Positions 29,001-37,377 of a stretch of DNA of 64,000 nt are shown here, one piece after another. Both the position numbers and the translations under genes were made by a program. Origin of the DNA: Porphyridium purpureum. Lineage: Eukaryota; Rhodophyta; Bangiophyceae; Porphyridiales; Porphyridiaceae. The notes under the pieces are model-generated. The model had not been told where the DNA came from. It saw nothing but the letters and a program-made list of their open reading frames with translations, and did not search any database. Location: positions 1,116,001 through 1,180,000 of the forward strand of contig VRMN01000001.1 in the NCBI GenBank assembly GCA_008690995.1. Direction: 5' to 3'. Numbering within the stretch: the first letter of the stretch is position 1; each line of letters starts with the position of its first letter.

Positions 29001-29275
29001 ACACCCATAGGCGAATAAACCTGAAGAGAGCCGTCCAACGCCCATCCTGCATTCGGTACAACTGCCACAATCCCTGCATCGGTACCGATCCCTAGCACGG
29101 ACTCTCTCCAGAGCTGCAGGGGCAACAAGCTCAGTGCTGCGGTCCCATCTGCTCCTGCTGCTTCTTCCTGCCGTGTCACAGCGCGATCTTCACCACCCAC
29201 TGCTCCCACCCGTACTCGGCGCACATACTGTCCTCCCACGCGGCTCCATTTCATCGCCAGCGCGTCGCCAGTCAT
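26009..29275 (-). CDS. VPS16: VPS16, HOPS/CORVET tethering subunit
   Basis: About 1088 residues from the first true ATG (29275); the frame is open to a TTG at 29332. The N-terminal half has the beta-propeller character of Vps16: LWRESVLGIGTDAGIVAVV near the start, LREDGSLETYGLL, LLTRDGSLHTLRLG. The C-terminal half is an alpha-solenoid with RIPLSSRQFEAIGPFGIIDRL, RAFAAKVALEKNLLELARGIM and the terminal VQMGAMEEAKKMAMRIRDPREQTLAFAQ. These match Vps16, a core subunit of the class C Vps complex that tethers endosomes and lysosome/vacuole membranes through Rab and SNARE binding. The protein is somewhat longer than usual (~840) owing to Ser-rich loops in the propeller. It is convergent with the thiolase; only 90 bases separate the stops. 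Confidence 0.85.
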   Translation of the reverse strand: MTGDALAMKWSRVGGQYVRRVRVGAVGGEDRAVTRQEEAAGADGTAALSLLPLQLWRESVLGIGTDAGIVAVVPNAGWALDGSLQVYSPMGVLLGVSEDVTHAFTRACRQSKNSRVLHVAVRDLKVPGYALPQTSRQVVLLLREDGSLETYGLLQELFASRVANPSRSSLAPENTRPSVLQQRESIADCFFLCDGELVFRTHDGQVFYVPDPTTAERIALVAARTLPPDWILKPDPKRYGHCGSSSGRTLLAFESKVSSGSASNPNLSSMGDPNAAGVVAARFQKNMMMIDRAGNLVNYRAGKKEVYTFEISSPLSSQSVRARTEETKTTQHAPSSASASDRGSERDACMMLALSPCTELVAIALRSRRLVVRSTRSLGVDSCEAFLPNQQNAEESSVYALLWCGSDAVLAAYDSTLVLLTRDGSLHTLRLGAPMIAFGERDCARLFFSRGVEIVEFVDDAYRRVFARGSDHPGAILFSLWSGTGHDSSIASSAYERYEALRLLHSEQNMFGAAETCAQAAKYEWEFVVQLALLRAVNSSISFSVGLDAAEGYIRGSVETALVKESRQSGNINSGTEEQISAFRKMLPRIMAASRILHSIRHAENVGCRIPLSSRQFEAIGPFGIIDRLSQMHEYSAALFLSLYCGSEHLEEVLCRWLVESMSKFEMVPKQDAGAEARKYWKVISRYWLESSPPRHHICTKELFRSRGTRAHSTRAFAAKVALEKNLLELARGIMVHPPRILCRSELELLLRLEMYAEACAAAFAGRGDVNLLWTLFEFAYLSRDPHGTTSVSREAFDRLDAQLKTYLAQNMEAYRMFVDFFEQHLVSCGPYEQQTVDQENRRRLAEASQVPPLHSTFQRFLLDTSAPTSALRLQTDRLFQEDYQRRTDGQGEAASMSLIRQVQLLERAPSLKYAAWENELSILKLEAAVGRAASKLEALLSLPLGSLAGSSASDLISIALSRLDTSAKGSSVWPLVLGLQKELKIPDRRFCWICLQAGAAKKEAQIVLHVAFNLYGARGPPVGLLVCNETLVQMGAMEEAKKMAMRIRDPREQTLAFAQSGMHELARNKAAKLGQDIVNELALYLTS

Positions 29276-29383
29276 CACTCGGACCTGCACCGCTCTGCGT
29301 CTTGGTCTTTTTCTCTCTTCGCCTTCTCCCAACGTCCGTGCCCGCCACCTTTCAGCCGCCTACGTTTAAAGTGTACACACAAA

Positions 29384-29447
29384 GTACAGTTACGCATACG
29401 GTACAGCTCGGGTACCGGTTACAATCGACTCGGACCGGTAAACCGGT
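29384..29447 (+). promoter_or_regulatory. Two GTACAG and three ACCGGT elements before CASP
   Basis: GTACAG at 29384 and 29401 face the CASP gene (ATG 29545). Three palindromic ACCGGT hexamers follow at 29414, 29434 and 29442. The 269-base divergent spacer must serve both VPS16 and CASP. Confidence 0.4.
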
Positions 29448-29544
29448 TTAGCGCTAGTCGGCAGTGGACACCACAAAAAAGGTCGCAGTGGGGCGCGAGG
29501 GGTGTGCGTGTGCGTGTGTATGTTCGCACATCCTCGCAGTGGCG

Positions 29545-31461
29545 ATGGACGCGGATCCAAACGGCGCGGGTGCCGATGCGGGTCTCGAGTCTGCAGTGCT
29601 TCCCGTGAAGGCCATGCACGAGACAGCAGCGCCGCTGTCGGGCGCGCAGATAGCAGAAAACGAAGTGGACCAGCAGCGCGCCTCGCGCATGCGACAGGCG
29701 CTCGGCGAGTGGCAAGCATTTGGCCTGGACAGCCGCCGCGCAGAGCTAGACGAATTCGCACTCGGAATAGGCGAGCAGCAGAGCGAGACGGCCAGGACAC
29801 GCAAGCAGTTGGCAGAGCAGACGCGCGAATGCCGTCGACAGGTAGCCGCACTCATCGCGACGGGCGATAACACACAGGGAAGCGCCGGTGTCGCCGCGGC
29901 CGAGGTCGGCTCGCATTTTGGCGCGCTTCTTAAGCAGTACCAAAAGGAAATCGACCGGCTTACTGTGAGAGCCAAAGGCGCTGAGGGGGCCTTTCTCGGG
30001 CTTTACAAGGGTTTGTACGACCTGCCGGATCCGTGCGGACTCTTGGAACGCGCCATTCTTGACCGTGAGCGCGTGACGCTGCTTGAAAACGAGACCACAA
30101 TGCTAGCAGAGCAGGCCTGGGATAAGGATAGAGAGATCGAGCATTATGGTCGGGTCACTGAGGGCTTACAGGCAGAGTTGGATGCACAGAAGAATTCATT
30201 CGAGGAACACTCAGAGCTGGTCGCATTACAAGTACGCGCAGAATTGCTCAAGGGCCAGGAGCAGCTCGTCTCAGCCTACGAAATGCGTGAGCAGGAGCTT
30301 TTGCATCAGCTGAATCTTGCAAATGAACGAATGAGGGATGCAGCGGCCTCCGCTGGTGCAGTCGCGCGGGGAACGACCAATGCGGCATCCTCGGTTCCTG
30401 GCGCGAACGTTAGTGAACTAGACTTGGAGATACAAAGACTTCAAGAGGAAAATGGCCTGCTGCGGCGCGCACTGGAAGAACGAGGGCGCAGTGTCATGCC
30501 GTCTGCTTCCGAAGGAACATTGACAACAGTTCGCTCGGGAGATTCTCTGAAACTAGCGTCCATGATCAAGGAGAAACATGCCGAGGTGCGCAGCTTGCAG
30601 GCTGAGCTGGCGAACACTGTACCGCGGGCAGCCTACGAGCAGGTCAAGCATGAGCTGGAAACGCTGCGAGAGGCGCATGAGGAGGCGAAAGGGCTTGCAT
30701 GTGTGTCCACCAGAGTCAGTCTGGAGCATGTGCTCGATAATGATAAGGTTGTGGAGCTGCTGACTTTCAGAGTGAAAGCGCTAGAAGCGTCATATGTCGA
30801 AATCCGCATGCACTCGATCAAAATGGAGCAGGAGCTTGTTGAAAAGAGCACTGCCGTGACCTCGCTGGAAAGCAAGCTCATGGAAACCAAGAAGAGCGCA
30901 GCTAGCGATACCGACGCGGTGACTGATGTTTCGCGTGGTGACTTGGCCATGTCATCCATGCTTGACACGGTGACAAGGCAGCGAGACCGACTTCATGTGC
31001 ATGCTGAGCAGCTCGAATATAATGCTGTGCAACTGCTGCAAAGAATAGAGGCGTATCTGTTGGAGATCAAAACCCTCAAGGAAGAAAATATGGACTTGTT
31101 CGAACATGTTCGACGTCTCGGAGCAACGTCTGGAGTTGCAAACGGTAGCTCCATCTCCAATCGTCCCGTAAAGGCCGATGATGTGTCTGACGAGGTGATC
31201 GGCACTAACGCGGTTCTCAGCAAATACGAAACGGCTTACAAAATGCGCCGCGAGCGCGAAGGGCTTGCAGTTCGGCGTGAACAATATCGCCGTGTAGGGT
31301 CCATGAATCGTGCCGAAAGATTCACGTACCACGCGGGAGAGAAGTTGCTCCAGCATGGTATTTTGCGGCTTGCCTTCTTCGCATATTTCTGTTTGTTCCA
31401 CTTGTTCGTGTATGCCACGTTGATCTCGCGCGGCTTTGCACTCATGGAACATCCGCCATAA
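29545..31461 (+). CDS. CASP-type Golgi coiled-coil membrane protein
   Basis: About 638 residues, mostly coiled coil, ending in a single membrane segment (LRLAFFAYFCLFHLFVYATL). The N-terminal part has the CASP signatures: a QRELD-like segment (SRRAELDEFALGIGEQQ), RKQLAEQTRE, and GAEGAFLGLYKGLYDLPDPCGLLE near residue 160. The C-terminal part has MLDTVTRQRDRLHVHAEQLE with EIKTLKEENMDLFEHVRRL, and YETAYKMRRERE before the anchor. CASP (yeast Coy1), the splice-related product of the CUX1 locus in animals, is a Golgi tail-anchored golgin acting in intra-Golgi retrograde transport. The start at 29545 is the first ATG; the frame is open upstream but GTG-rich and without domain. Confidence 0.92.
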   Translation: MDADPNGAGADAGLESAVLPVKAMHETAAPLSGAQIAENEVDQQRASRMRQALGEWQAFGLDSRRAELDEFALGIGEQQSETARTRKQLAEQTRECRRQVAALIATGDNTQGSAGVAAAEVGSHFGALLKQYQKEIDRLTVRAKGAEGAFLGLYKGLYDLPDPCGLLERAILDRERVTLLENETTMLAEQAWDKDREIEHYGRVTEGLQAELDAQKNSFEEHSELVALQVRAELLKGQEQLVSAYEMREQELLHQLNLANERMRDAAASAGAVARGTTNAASSVPGANVSELDLEIQRLQEENGLLRRALEERGRSVMPSASEGTLTTVRSGDSLKLASMIKEKHAEVRSLQAELANTVPRAAYEQVKHELETLREAHEEAKGLACVSTRVSLEHVLDNDKVVELLTFRVKALEASYVEIRMHSIKMEQELVEKSTAVTSLESKLMETKKSAASDTDAVTDVSRGDLAMSSMLDTVTRQRDRLHVHAEQLEYNAVQLLQRIEAYLLEIKTLKEENMDLFEHVRRLGATSGVANGSSISNRPVKADDVSDEVIGTNAVLSKYETAYKMRREREGLAVRREQYRRVGSMNRAERFTYHAGEKLLQHGILRLAFFAYFCLFHLFVYATLISRGFALMEHPP

Positions 31462-31579
31462 GGGAGAGAAGGATGATACCGTTTGAACAGAAAAGTGAAA
31501 GAAACATCCACTGGTCTGATGAGTAAGCTTGGCTCAAGAAAGTTCTTTTTTAACGCAGTTGTACTGGTCGATGTCCAAC

Positions 31580-33244
31580 CTACTTGACGAGGTCCGGCAC
31601 AATCGCACGCACGTGCGTCAAAAGCTTTTCGTAAGGGTACAAGCTCGGGTGCTGATCAGACCAAATAATTTCTATGGCGTAATTTCCCACCGGCCGCATC
31701 TCCTGCGGCCGCACCGACTCGGATATGTCGGCATCGCGAAGAACTTTTCTACCGGTCATTTCATCCACGCACAACGCGCAGCGGCACTGCCTACGCAAAT
31801 GTGCGGGAGAAACACCAAGCGGGCCACCGTTGCTAGACTTTCCGCCGTCGATGGCCGCTGCGTCTGCCTTTGATACCACCACCATATTGAGCTTCTCGTC
31901 AAACGTCACCGTGGGCTGCCGCGAGGCTCCGTGCTTGATTTTGGCTATTTCCTGAACAAGCGACTGCGCAAGATTCATGTACTTCTGCGCGATCTCACTC
32001 TTCTCGTGTGAGATGACAAATGGTGTGCCACTATCCGACGCCTCGCTCAAAGAAGGGTCTAAAGGCATCTCCGCCGTGAGCGGAATCCCAAATTGCTCCT
32101 GCAACGCCTTTGTGTACCCCTTGCCAAAGATATAGTGCTTGACACCGCTCTCGGGCGCCACAAAGTAGCTCATGTTCTGCACAACACCCACAGATGGGAC
32201 GTTGACTTTGTCGAACATAGCTACGCCTTTGACGACGTCCACAAAAGCAAGCCGCTGTGGTGTGGTCACAATCAAAGCACAGTCAATATTTAGCACCTGG
32301 CTCAGCGTGAGCTGCACGTCCCCTGTTCCAGGCGGCATGTCCAGAACTAGGTAGTCCAGCTCGCCCCAGTCAGTCGTGCTGAGCAGCTGCGAGAGCATGT
32401 TTGCGACCATGGGCCCCCGCATTACAGCTGACTGATCATTCACGTAGCCAAACGACATAAGCTTGACGCCTGCTACCTCCATCGGCTTGATCCGTCCATT
32501 CTGGAACTCGACCACACTTTTCTCCACCTTGGCCATCGTGGGAAGCGAAGGGCCATAAATATCTGCGTCCATAACGCCGACTTTGGCGCCCAGCTTCGCG
32601 AGGGCATACGCCACGTTTATGGCCGTTGTGCTCTTCCCAACACCGCCTTTGCAGCTGGCTACAGCCAAGATAGTCTGCACGCGACCAAGCGCACCTTCCA
32701 TGTTGGGTCCTGTTGGGACTGCTTTTTGCGCCGTCATGCTCACCACGACGGAGGACACGTACGGAAGTTCCATGGCAAGCTGCTCGCACTGCAGTCGAAA
32801 CTTGTCCTTGATAGGACAAGCTGGTGTCGTGAGTTCCACGTCAAATGTCAAAGCAAAGGAGGCAGACGCTTGACCGCCAGTTTCCTGGAACTTCACGTTT
32901 TTGATGAAGCCCAAGCTCACGATGTCCTGGTTCAAGTCCGGATCAATAATCACACGCAACTTGTCCTTGAGTTCCTTTTCCATCTCACCGTGGTGTTTGC
33001 TCCCCGCTTGCGACTCTGCATCCTTCGCTGTGCAGCCCCGTACTATTGCAGACTCTAAATATGGTGTCGCACCCAACAGATGCGCACGCACGTTTCGAGC
33101 GCTGGCGAACGCGGCAGCGCTCACCTGGCAGCTTTTGCTGCGGTTCGACGCATGGTTGTTCACGGTCCTCGAGCCTTCACGAGCGGCGCCTGCGGCCGGC
33201 ACAAAAGCCGCGGGCGTCCACGACGCCAAGAAATACGAGGCCAT
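31580..33244 (-). CDS. HCF101: HCF101, plastid iron-sulfur cluster scaffold ATPase
   Basis: About 554 residues with the full HCF101 layout. A DUF59/MIP18-like domain (about 85-170) contains DPDLNQDIVSLGFIKNV. The Mrp/NBP35 P-loop NTPase follows, with CKGGVGKST (about 198-206), VMDADIYGPSLP and LDYLVLDMPPGTGD. A C-terminal DUF971 domain carries CRCALCVDEMTG. In plants HCF101 transfers [4Fe-4S] clusters to photosystem I and ferredoxin-thioredoxin reductase in the stroma. The N-terminal ~80 residues (PAAFVPAAGAA, then Ser/Arg-rich) look like a red-algal transit peptide. The frame opens at a GTG (33268); 33244 is the first ATG. It is convergent with CASP, 118 bases apart. Confidence 0.95.
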   Translation of the reverse strand: MASYFLASWTPAAFVPAAGAAREGSRTVNNHASNRSKSCQVSAAAFASARNVRAHLLGATPYLESAIVRGCTAKDAESQAGSKHHGEMEKELKDKLRVIIDPDLNQDIVSLGFIKNVKFQETGGQASASFALTFDVELTTPACPIKDKFRLQCEQLAMELPYVSSVVVSMTAQKAVPTGPNMEGALGRVQTILAVASCKGGVGKSTTAINVAYALAKLGAKVGVMDADIYGPSLPTMAKVEKSVVEFQNGRIKPMEVAGVKLMSFGYVNDQSAVMRGPMVANMLSQLLSTTDWGELDYLVLDMPPGTGDVQLTLSQVLNIDCALIVTTPQRLAFVDVVKGVAMFDKVNVPSVGVVQNMSYFVAPESGVKHYIFGKGYTKALQEQFGIPLTAEMPLDPSLSEASDSGTPFVISHEKSEIAQKYMNLAQSLVQEIAKIKHGASRQPTVTFDEKLNMVVVSKADAAAIDGGKSSNGGPLGVSPAHLRRQCRCALCVDEMTGRKVLRDADISESVRPQEMRPVGNYAIEIIWSDQHPSLYPYEKLLTHVRAIVPDLVK

Positions 33245-33377
33245 CACGAACTCAACGTTACCTGTCACGCAAAGGGTCGAGGGAGACCACTGAATGTGGG
33301 TGTCGCCTCGCGCTACCGCAGCGACGCCGAGCTCCCCTTTCGAGCTGAAGTTTATTACATTACCCCACTTTGATAGT

Positions 33378-33384
33378 GTACAGT
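33378..33384 (+). promoter_or_regulatory. GTACAGT element between HCF101 and TM9SF
   Basis: AGTGTACAGTTC at 33375-33386 lies 134 bases upstream of the HCF101 start but on the strand opposite to that gene, so orientation may not be strict for this motif. Confidence 0.25.
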
Positions 33385-33486
33385 TCTGTTCCGGAAGTCA
33401 GACTGCTCGAATTGAGAGCGTCGAACGCTGATGACGCAACGGCATTGGCTACTTTAGCGATCGTCGCGTGTCCAAGATGCGTTGCG

Positions 33487-35583
33487 TCAGTCCGACTTGG
33501 ACGAAAAGTATCTTGACAACAGCAGCCTCGCGGAGAAGAACCCTATGCTACCGCCGAGAAGGAAGACGAAAAGGCACAGAATGAACATGTAACCAGAGAA
33601 GACGAGGAACTGGAACATGCTGTTGACGAGCGGCGAGCGCCAGTAGTAGTATAGCGAGTACACATACATAAGCACAGCCGGTGCGCCGCCGTAGCCAATA
33701 GATGCCCACCACCACTGATAGTCGTCGGCCTGCAGTTGAAAATGCATAGCCCCCAAAGAGACAAGTGCGGTGTACAGCACCAGCACCGCACAGCCGATGC
33801 CCAGAAGCTCGAAGAAATGGAGCGACTTGAAACCCCACATCGAGCCCAGAGTGGCGTGGAACTCGAGCGCAACCCCGCTAAAAGATACCAGTCCGCAAAA
33901 CATGCTCATGGCCAGACGCGACCGATACCATGGCACCGCTGGGATCGGCCGCGGGAGACGGCTGCCGTCGTACGACAACGGCTGGGTGCGCACCGACGAG
34001 CGCCCAATTATAGCACCCATCAGACATGATGGAATGCCGACGATAAGAAAAATGGAAACTAGCATCAAACTCGACATCAAGCCGAAAGCGCCCACGGAAC
34101 GCTTAAAGAGGGCGAACGTATTGATGAAAGCAAAGACACCAAGTGACGGGCCAGAGAATACCAGCACGGACAGTATAGCAGTGCGAATCCACCGCTTGCC
34201 GCCAAACTGCTTCAGCAAGCGCCCAGAGACAAACCCGCTCACAAAAAGAGTGCCCGCATAAGTCAGAAACAAAATCGCCTTCACGGCACCGCGGTCGAGC
34301 GGATGGTAAAAGCGCAAGATACCCAAAGCCAGCACAATAACCATCATAACGAGCAACTGCACACCAGCCCCGACACACGCAACCAGCAAGGATAAATGGG
34401 ACGGCGGCCGATGCAAGTCGTTCCGAAGCCGCGCAAGACGGTGCTCCTCATCGGCTGCGTGCTCGCTATCTGCCCCCGCGCTGTATACCATGCTCAAGCC
34501 CGGCTTATTTTCGACATCGTCGGCGCCCGGCGCGGTATGCGTCGACTTCCTGATGTAGCCATGAAATGCACGGATCTCACGATGCAATTGTCTGAAGAGA
34601 ACGAGCGCCAAAAGCACCGCAAGCACCACGGCGCTTGCCAGCGAATTTGCAAGCGTTTTCCAGCGAAATTCAAGCTCAAGCGCCGACTTGCGCATGCCGC
34701 TACCCCCGAAAGAGTCATCGCGGTCAAGAAAGCGGGTATGCGACATGTGCCAAGAGACAGAATATCTAAACGTCAGGTCTGAAATGCCGTTCTCCAGTGC
34801 AGGTGCGTCTAGCGGAACCATCTCGCTCGTGGATTGCATCACCTGCACGATCGTATCCGCGTTGTAAACGATATGAAAATGCACGTGGGTGATCAGATGG
34901 GGCGTACCCACGATAACCCCTGCCTGGTTATTTCCAGATCTAGGCAGAACGCCCACAGAGGACCAAACTTGCAGTTGATCGATCAGGAGCTCGCTCATAA
35001 AATTGTTCAGGATGGCCTTGTGGAACGTGGCGACCTGTTGCGGAGAAAGCGAGATCGTACAGAGCTCTGAGCTGTTCTGATCGACTCGGAACTGGATCTC
35101 ATAGCCCAGCTTGACTTGGTAATCGTTTGTCATCCTCTCCCAGAGAGTGCGCGGCTTGTACGAAAGCGGCGCGTCCGGTCCGCCCGGCCGGCAGTAGGGC
35201 AGCGCTTGAAATAGTTCGTACTTCTCGCTGGGTGCGTATCGCGGGCCAGTCCTTGCCGCGTACACTGGAATATGATCACCTACCGCAAACGAGTGTTCGC
35301 GAACTCGCAAAGCCTTTTCTTGGCTCGCGATCTGCGCGGATAAGCGTGCCTCTGCGCTGTCCAATTTCTCCACAGCGTGCCGGCTCGGCTTACTCCTCAG
35401 CGCACCTTCCCTTTCCGCACTGCTCTGAGCCAAGATTTCTGCACGCACGGCTGCCACAAACACGCATACGAAAGCCACGAGCATCAGCACCGCGCGTGCG
35501 CCGGCGCGTGTCGTCGGCCGCGAACCAGGCCTCCCGTGGCGCCCTCTGGACCGCAGACCTGGGCTCTCATCGGGCGGCGCCAT
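33487..35583 (-). CDS. TM9SF (nonaspanin) endomembrane protein
   Basis: About 698 residues. A signal peptide (AVLMLVAFVCVFVAAVRAE) is followed by a lumenal domain with YSVSWHMSHTRFLDR and an N-glycosylation-type site, then nine hydrophobic segments. Family signatures include VACVGAGVQLLVMMVIVL and YAGTLFVSGFVSGRLLKQFGGKRW in the membrane core, PCRPGGPDAPLSYKP-like lumenal Pro/Gly-rich sequence, and a C-terminal SSKSD that fits the KXD/E COPI-binding Golgi-retention motif of TM9SF proteins. Nonaspanins act in Golgi and endosome membrane-protein sorting and cell adhesion. The frame extends to 35721, but the ATG at 35583 sits right before the signal peptide and is preferred. The upstream spacer is long. 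Confidence 0.93.
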   Translation of the reverse strand: MAPPDESPGLRSRGRHGRPGSRPTTRAGARAVLMLVAFVCVFVAAVRAEILAQSSAEREGALRSKPSRHAVEKLDSAEARLSAQIASQEKALRVREHSFAVGDHIPVYAARTGPRYAPSEKYELFQALPYCRPGGPDAPLSYKPRTLWERMTNDYQVKLGYEIQFRVDQNSSELCTISLSPQQVATFHKAILNNFMSELLIDQLQVWSSVGVLPRSGNNQAGVIVGTPHLITHVHFHIVYNADTIVQVMQSTSEMVPLDAPALENGISDLTFRYSVSWHMSHTRFLDRDDSFGGSGMRKSALELEFRWKTLANSLASAVVLAVLLALVLFRQLHREIRAFHGYIRKSTHTAPGADDVENKPGLSMVYSAGADSEHAADEEHRLARLRNDLHRPPSHLSLLVACVGAGVQLLVMMVIVLALGILRFYHPLDRGAVKAILFLTYAGTLFVSGFVSGRLLKQFGGKRWIRTAILSVLVFSGPSLGVFAFINTFALFKRSVGAFGLMSSLMLVSIFLIVGIPSCLMGAIIGRSSVRTQPLSYDGSRLPRPIPAVPWYRSRLAMSMFCGLVSFSGVALEFHATLGSMWGFKSLHFFELLGIGCAVLVLYTALVSLGAMHFQLQADDYQWWWASIGYGGAPAVLMYVYSLYYYWRSPLVNSMFQFLVFSGYMFILCLFVFLLGGSIGFFSARLLLSRYFSSKSD

Positions 35584-37377
35584 GTTCAATTCCCAAAGCC
35601 TGTCTCCCGTGCGAACTCGCCGTCTCTCACAAGCACGCTCGACCGCCTGCCGCCAAAAACTGCTAGCTGGGAGATAATTGGCAGTGCGCAGGTCCATTAA
35701 ATATTTTGTGGTGTATGGCAATGTCCAGTTTCTAGAGCATGGTGCCTCGTGGCGCAGGGCATGTGCCGTTCCTTGCCTATGTACGGCAGCGCCAACTTGG
35801 ATGGCGCCGGGGGATTGACGATTCCAACGCGTGGTTCACATTGCGTGTGACACGCACGCATGGACGTCGCTGTTAGCGTCGTGATGGGCCCGCGTTTGAA
35901 GTTCCTGATTCGGCGCAGCCTAACCAAATGATCTTTTCCAGCGAATTTTGCAATGACAGAGTTTCCTTCGATTCCCTCTATCGGCGCATGACCTCAGAGC
36001 TGTCTCCGTTGACGCGCTTCAGCAAGCGGATCGCGAGTTTGTGGGCTTCCGCCGCAGTATCCAGCTCCATCGAACGAGTCGGGTCTGCGCATCGCTGCCT
36101 CGTCGTAAACGAGCATGGACGCTTTGCGGTTTGCGCTTTTGATACTTTTGGGACGTCTAAGCAAGGCCGGTGTGCTAGTCGGGTTCTGCGTTCATCACCA
36201 GCTTTCCCGGACGAATTTGTTCCCCACCAGGAACCAGTACACGTCGATGACGTTCTGCGCTTCCTGGCTCTGGTCTTGTGTGCTTACATGAATGGTCGAA
36301 AGCGGCTTTTTTTATCGTCCGCTGGCGTTGTTGCTGCTCGAATCTCCGCATCCGATGCCTACAATGACTCATAACGCGGATTGTGATTACGTTGATCGGA
36401 GACGAGAAGACCGCGTACAGAATCATTTGGCTGTCGACACTTTTACATCATATCCAGCAGCTGCCATTTTTGGACCCGGGAATGATTCAGGGCTGACGCC
36501 GCAAAGCTGCGGAATGGGAACACTAAGACCTTCCGCCAGGCGGATGAATCGTGAGGATAGGAGCAAGTGCAACACTGCTGCGTATAGCGGTGGCGGCCAA
36601 TAAGCAGCAGCATACCAGCCTGAGTAGCATCCGCAGGGTCAATCGTCTCCACCGCGGTAGAAATGGCGCAACGTCGGCATGCGTGTACGACCAGCGAATG
36701 ATGTTGGAATTCTGCTGACGCGGAACGTGTGTAACGCAGGGCAATCGATACCAGAGAAAGACGTGGTGCCCGTATCGACAGGGGCGGACAACCTGCATCT
36801 GGAATATCAGCCTCTTTGGAGTATGTTCATGGCGTGCGGACGAATCTGCAGAAGCGCTGGCAGATAGGTTCGAAATCTGCTCATCCATTCCAGTAGTCGG
36901 AGGATGGAAATCCCTTCGGCGCACGTGGCGCCCGTGTCGACGTATGGTGCTGAGACGCTCCCATCTGGAAAAGCAAGCAGGATCCGCGTCGCTAAGCAAA
37001 CATTGTTGTCCCGCAAGAATGTGATCTTTCAACACAAATGCACAGAACAGGTTTGAGACGACAATGGCGATTGCGCGATGTTCCGCATCCACAGTCTCGA
37101 GGATATTATCTATGTGCAATCCCAAAACTTAAGTAGAATGTAGCACAAGTTGTGGGGAGTTCTTTATTTTCCCTTCCTTCACGTCCTGCCGGACCTAAGC
37201 TGTGCAGCGTGGGTTCAAACGCAAACACGAACAAAACCAGTAAGAAGGAACGTCCAGCACTGTAAATGGTGTAAACGAGCGGGAGTTTCGTCCGTTCCGT
37301 CCTAGTCAGCATCACACAATAAGCTTCCGTGTCCCGTCCGATCGTGCTCGATCCCATAGCTTACACTGCACTTTGTT
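35584..37377. other. Gene-poor stretch, coding-like pieces in mixed frames
   Basis: About 1.8 kb without a complete gene. The plus strand has an ATG-started open piece at 35928-36374, and the minus strand has several short open pieces between about 36440 and 37120. All lack a recognised domain and they lie in different frames, as expected of decayed coding sequence. GTACAG is at 36415. The identity of the original gene or element is unknown. Confidence 0.35.

Noticed and set aside
36880-36980. A short Asp-Thr-Gly-Ala-like string suggesting a retroelement protease
   Set aside because: A single tetrapeptide in a small fragment, with no terminal repeats, reverse transcriptase or integrase nearby; chance is more likely.
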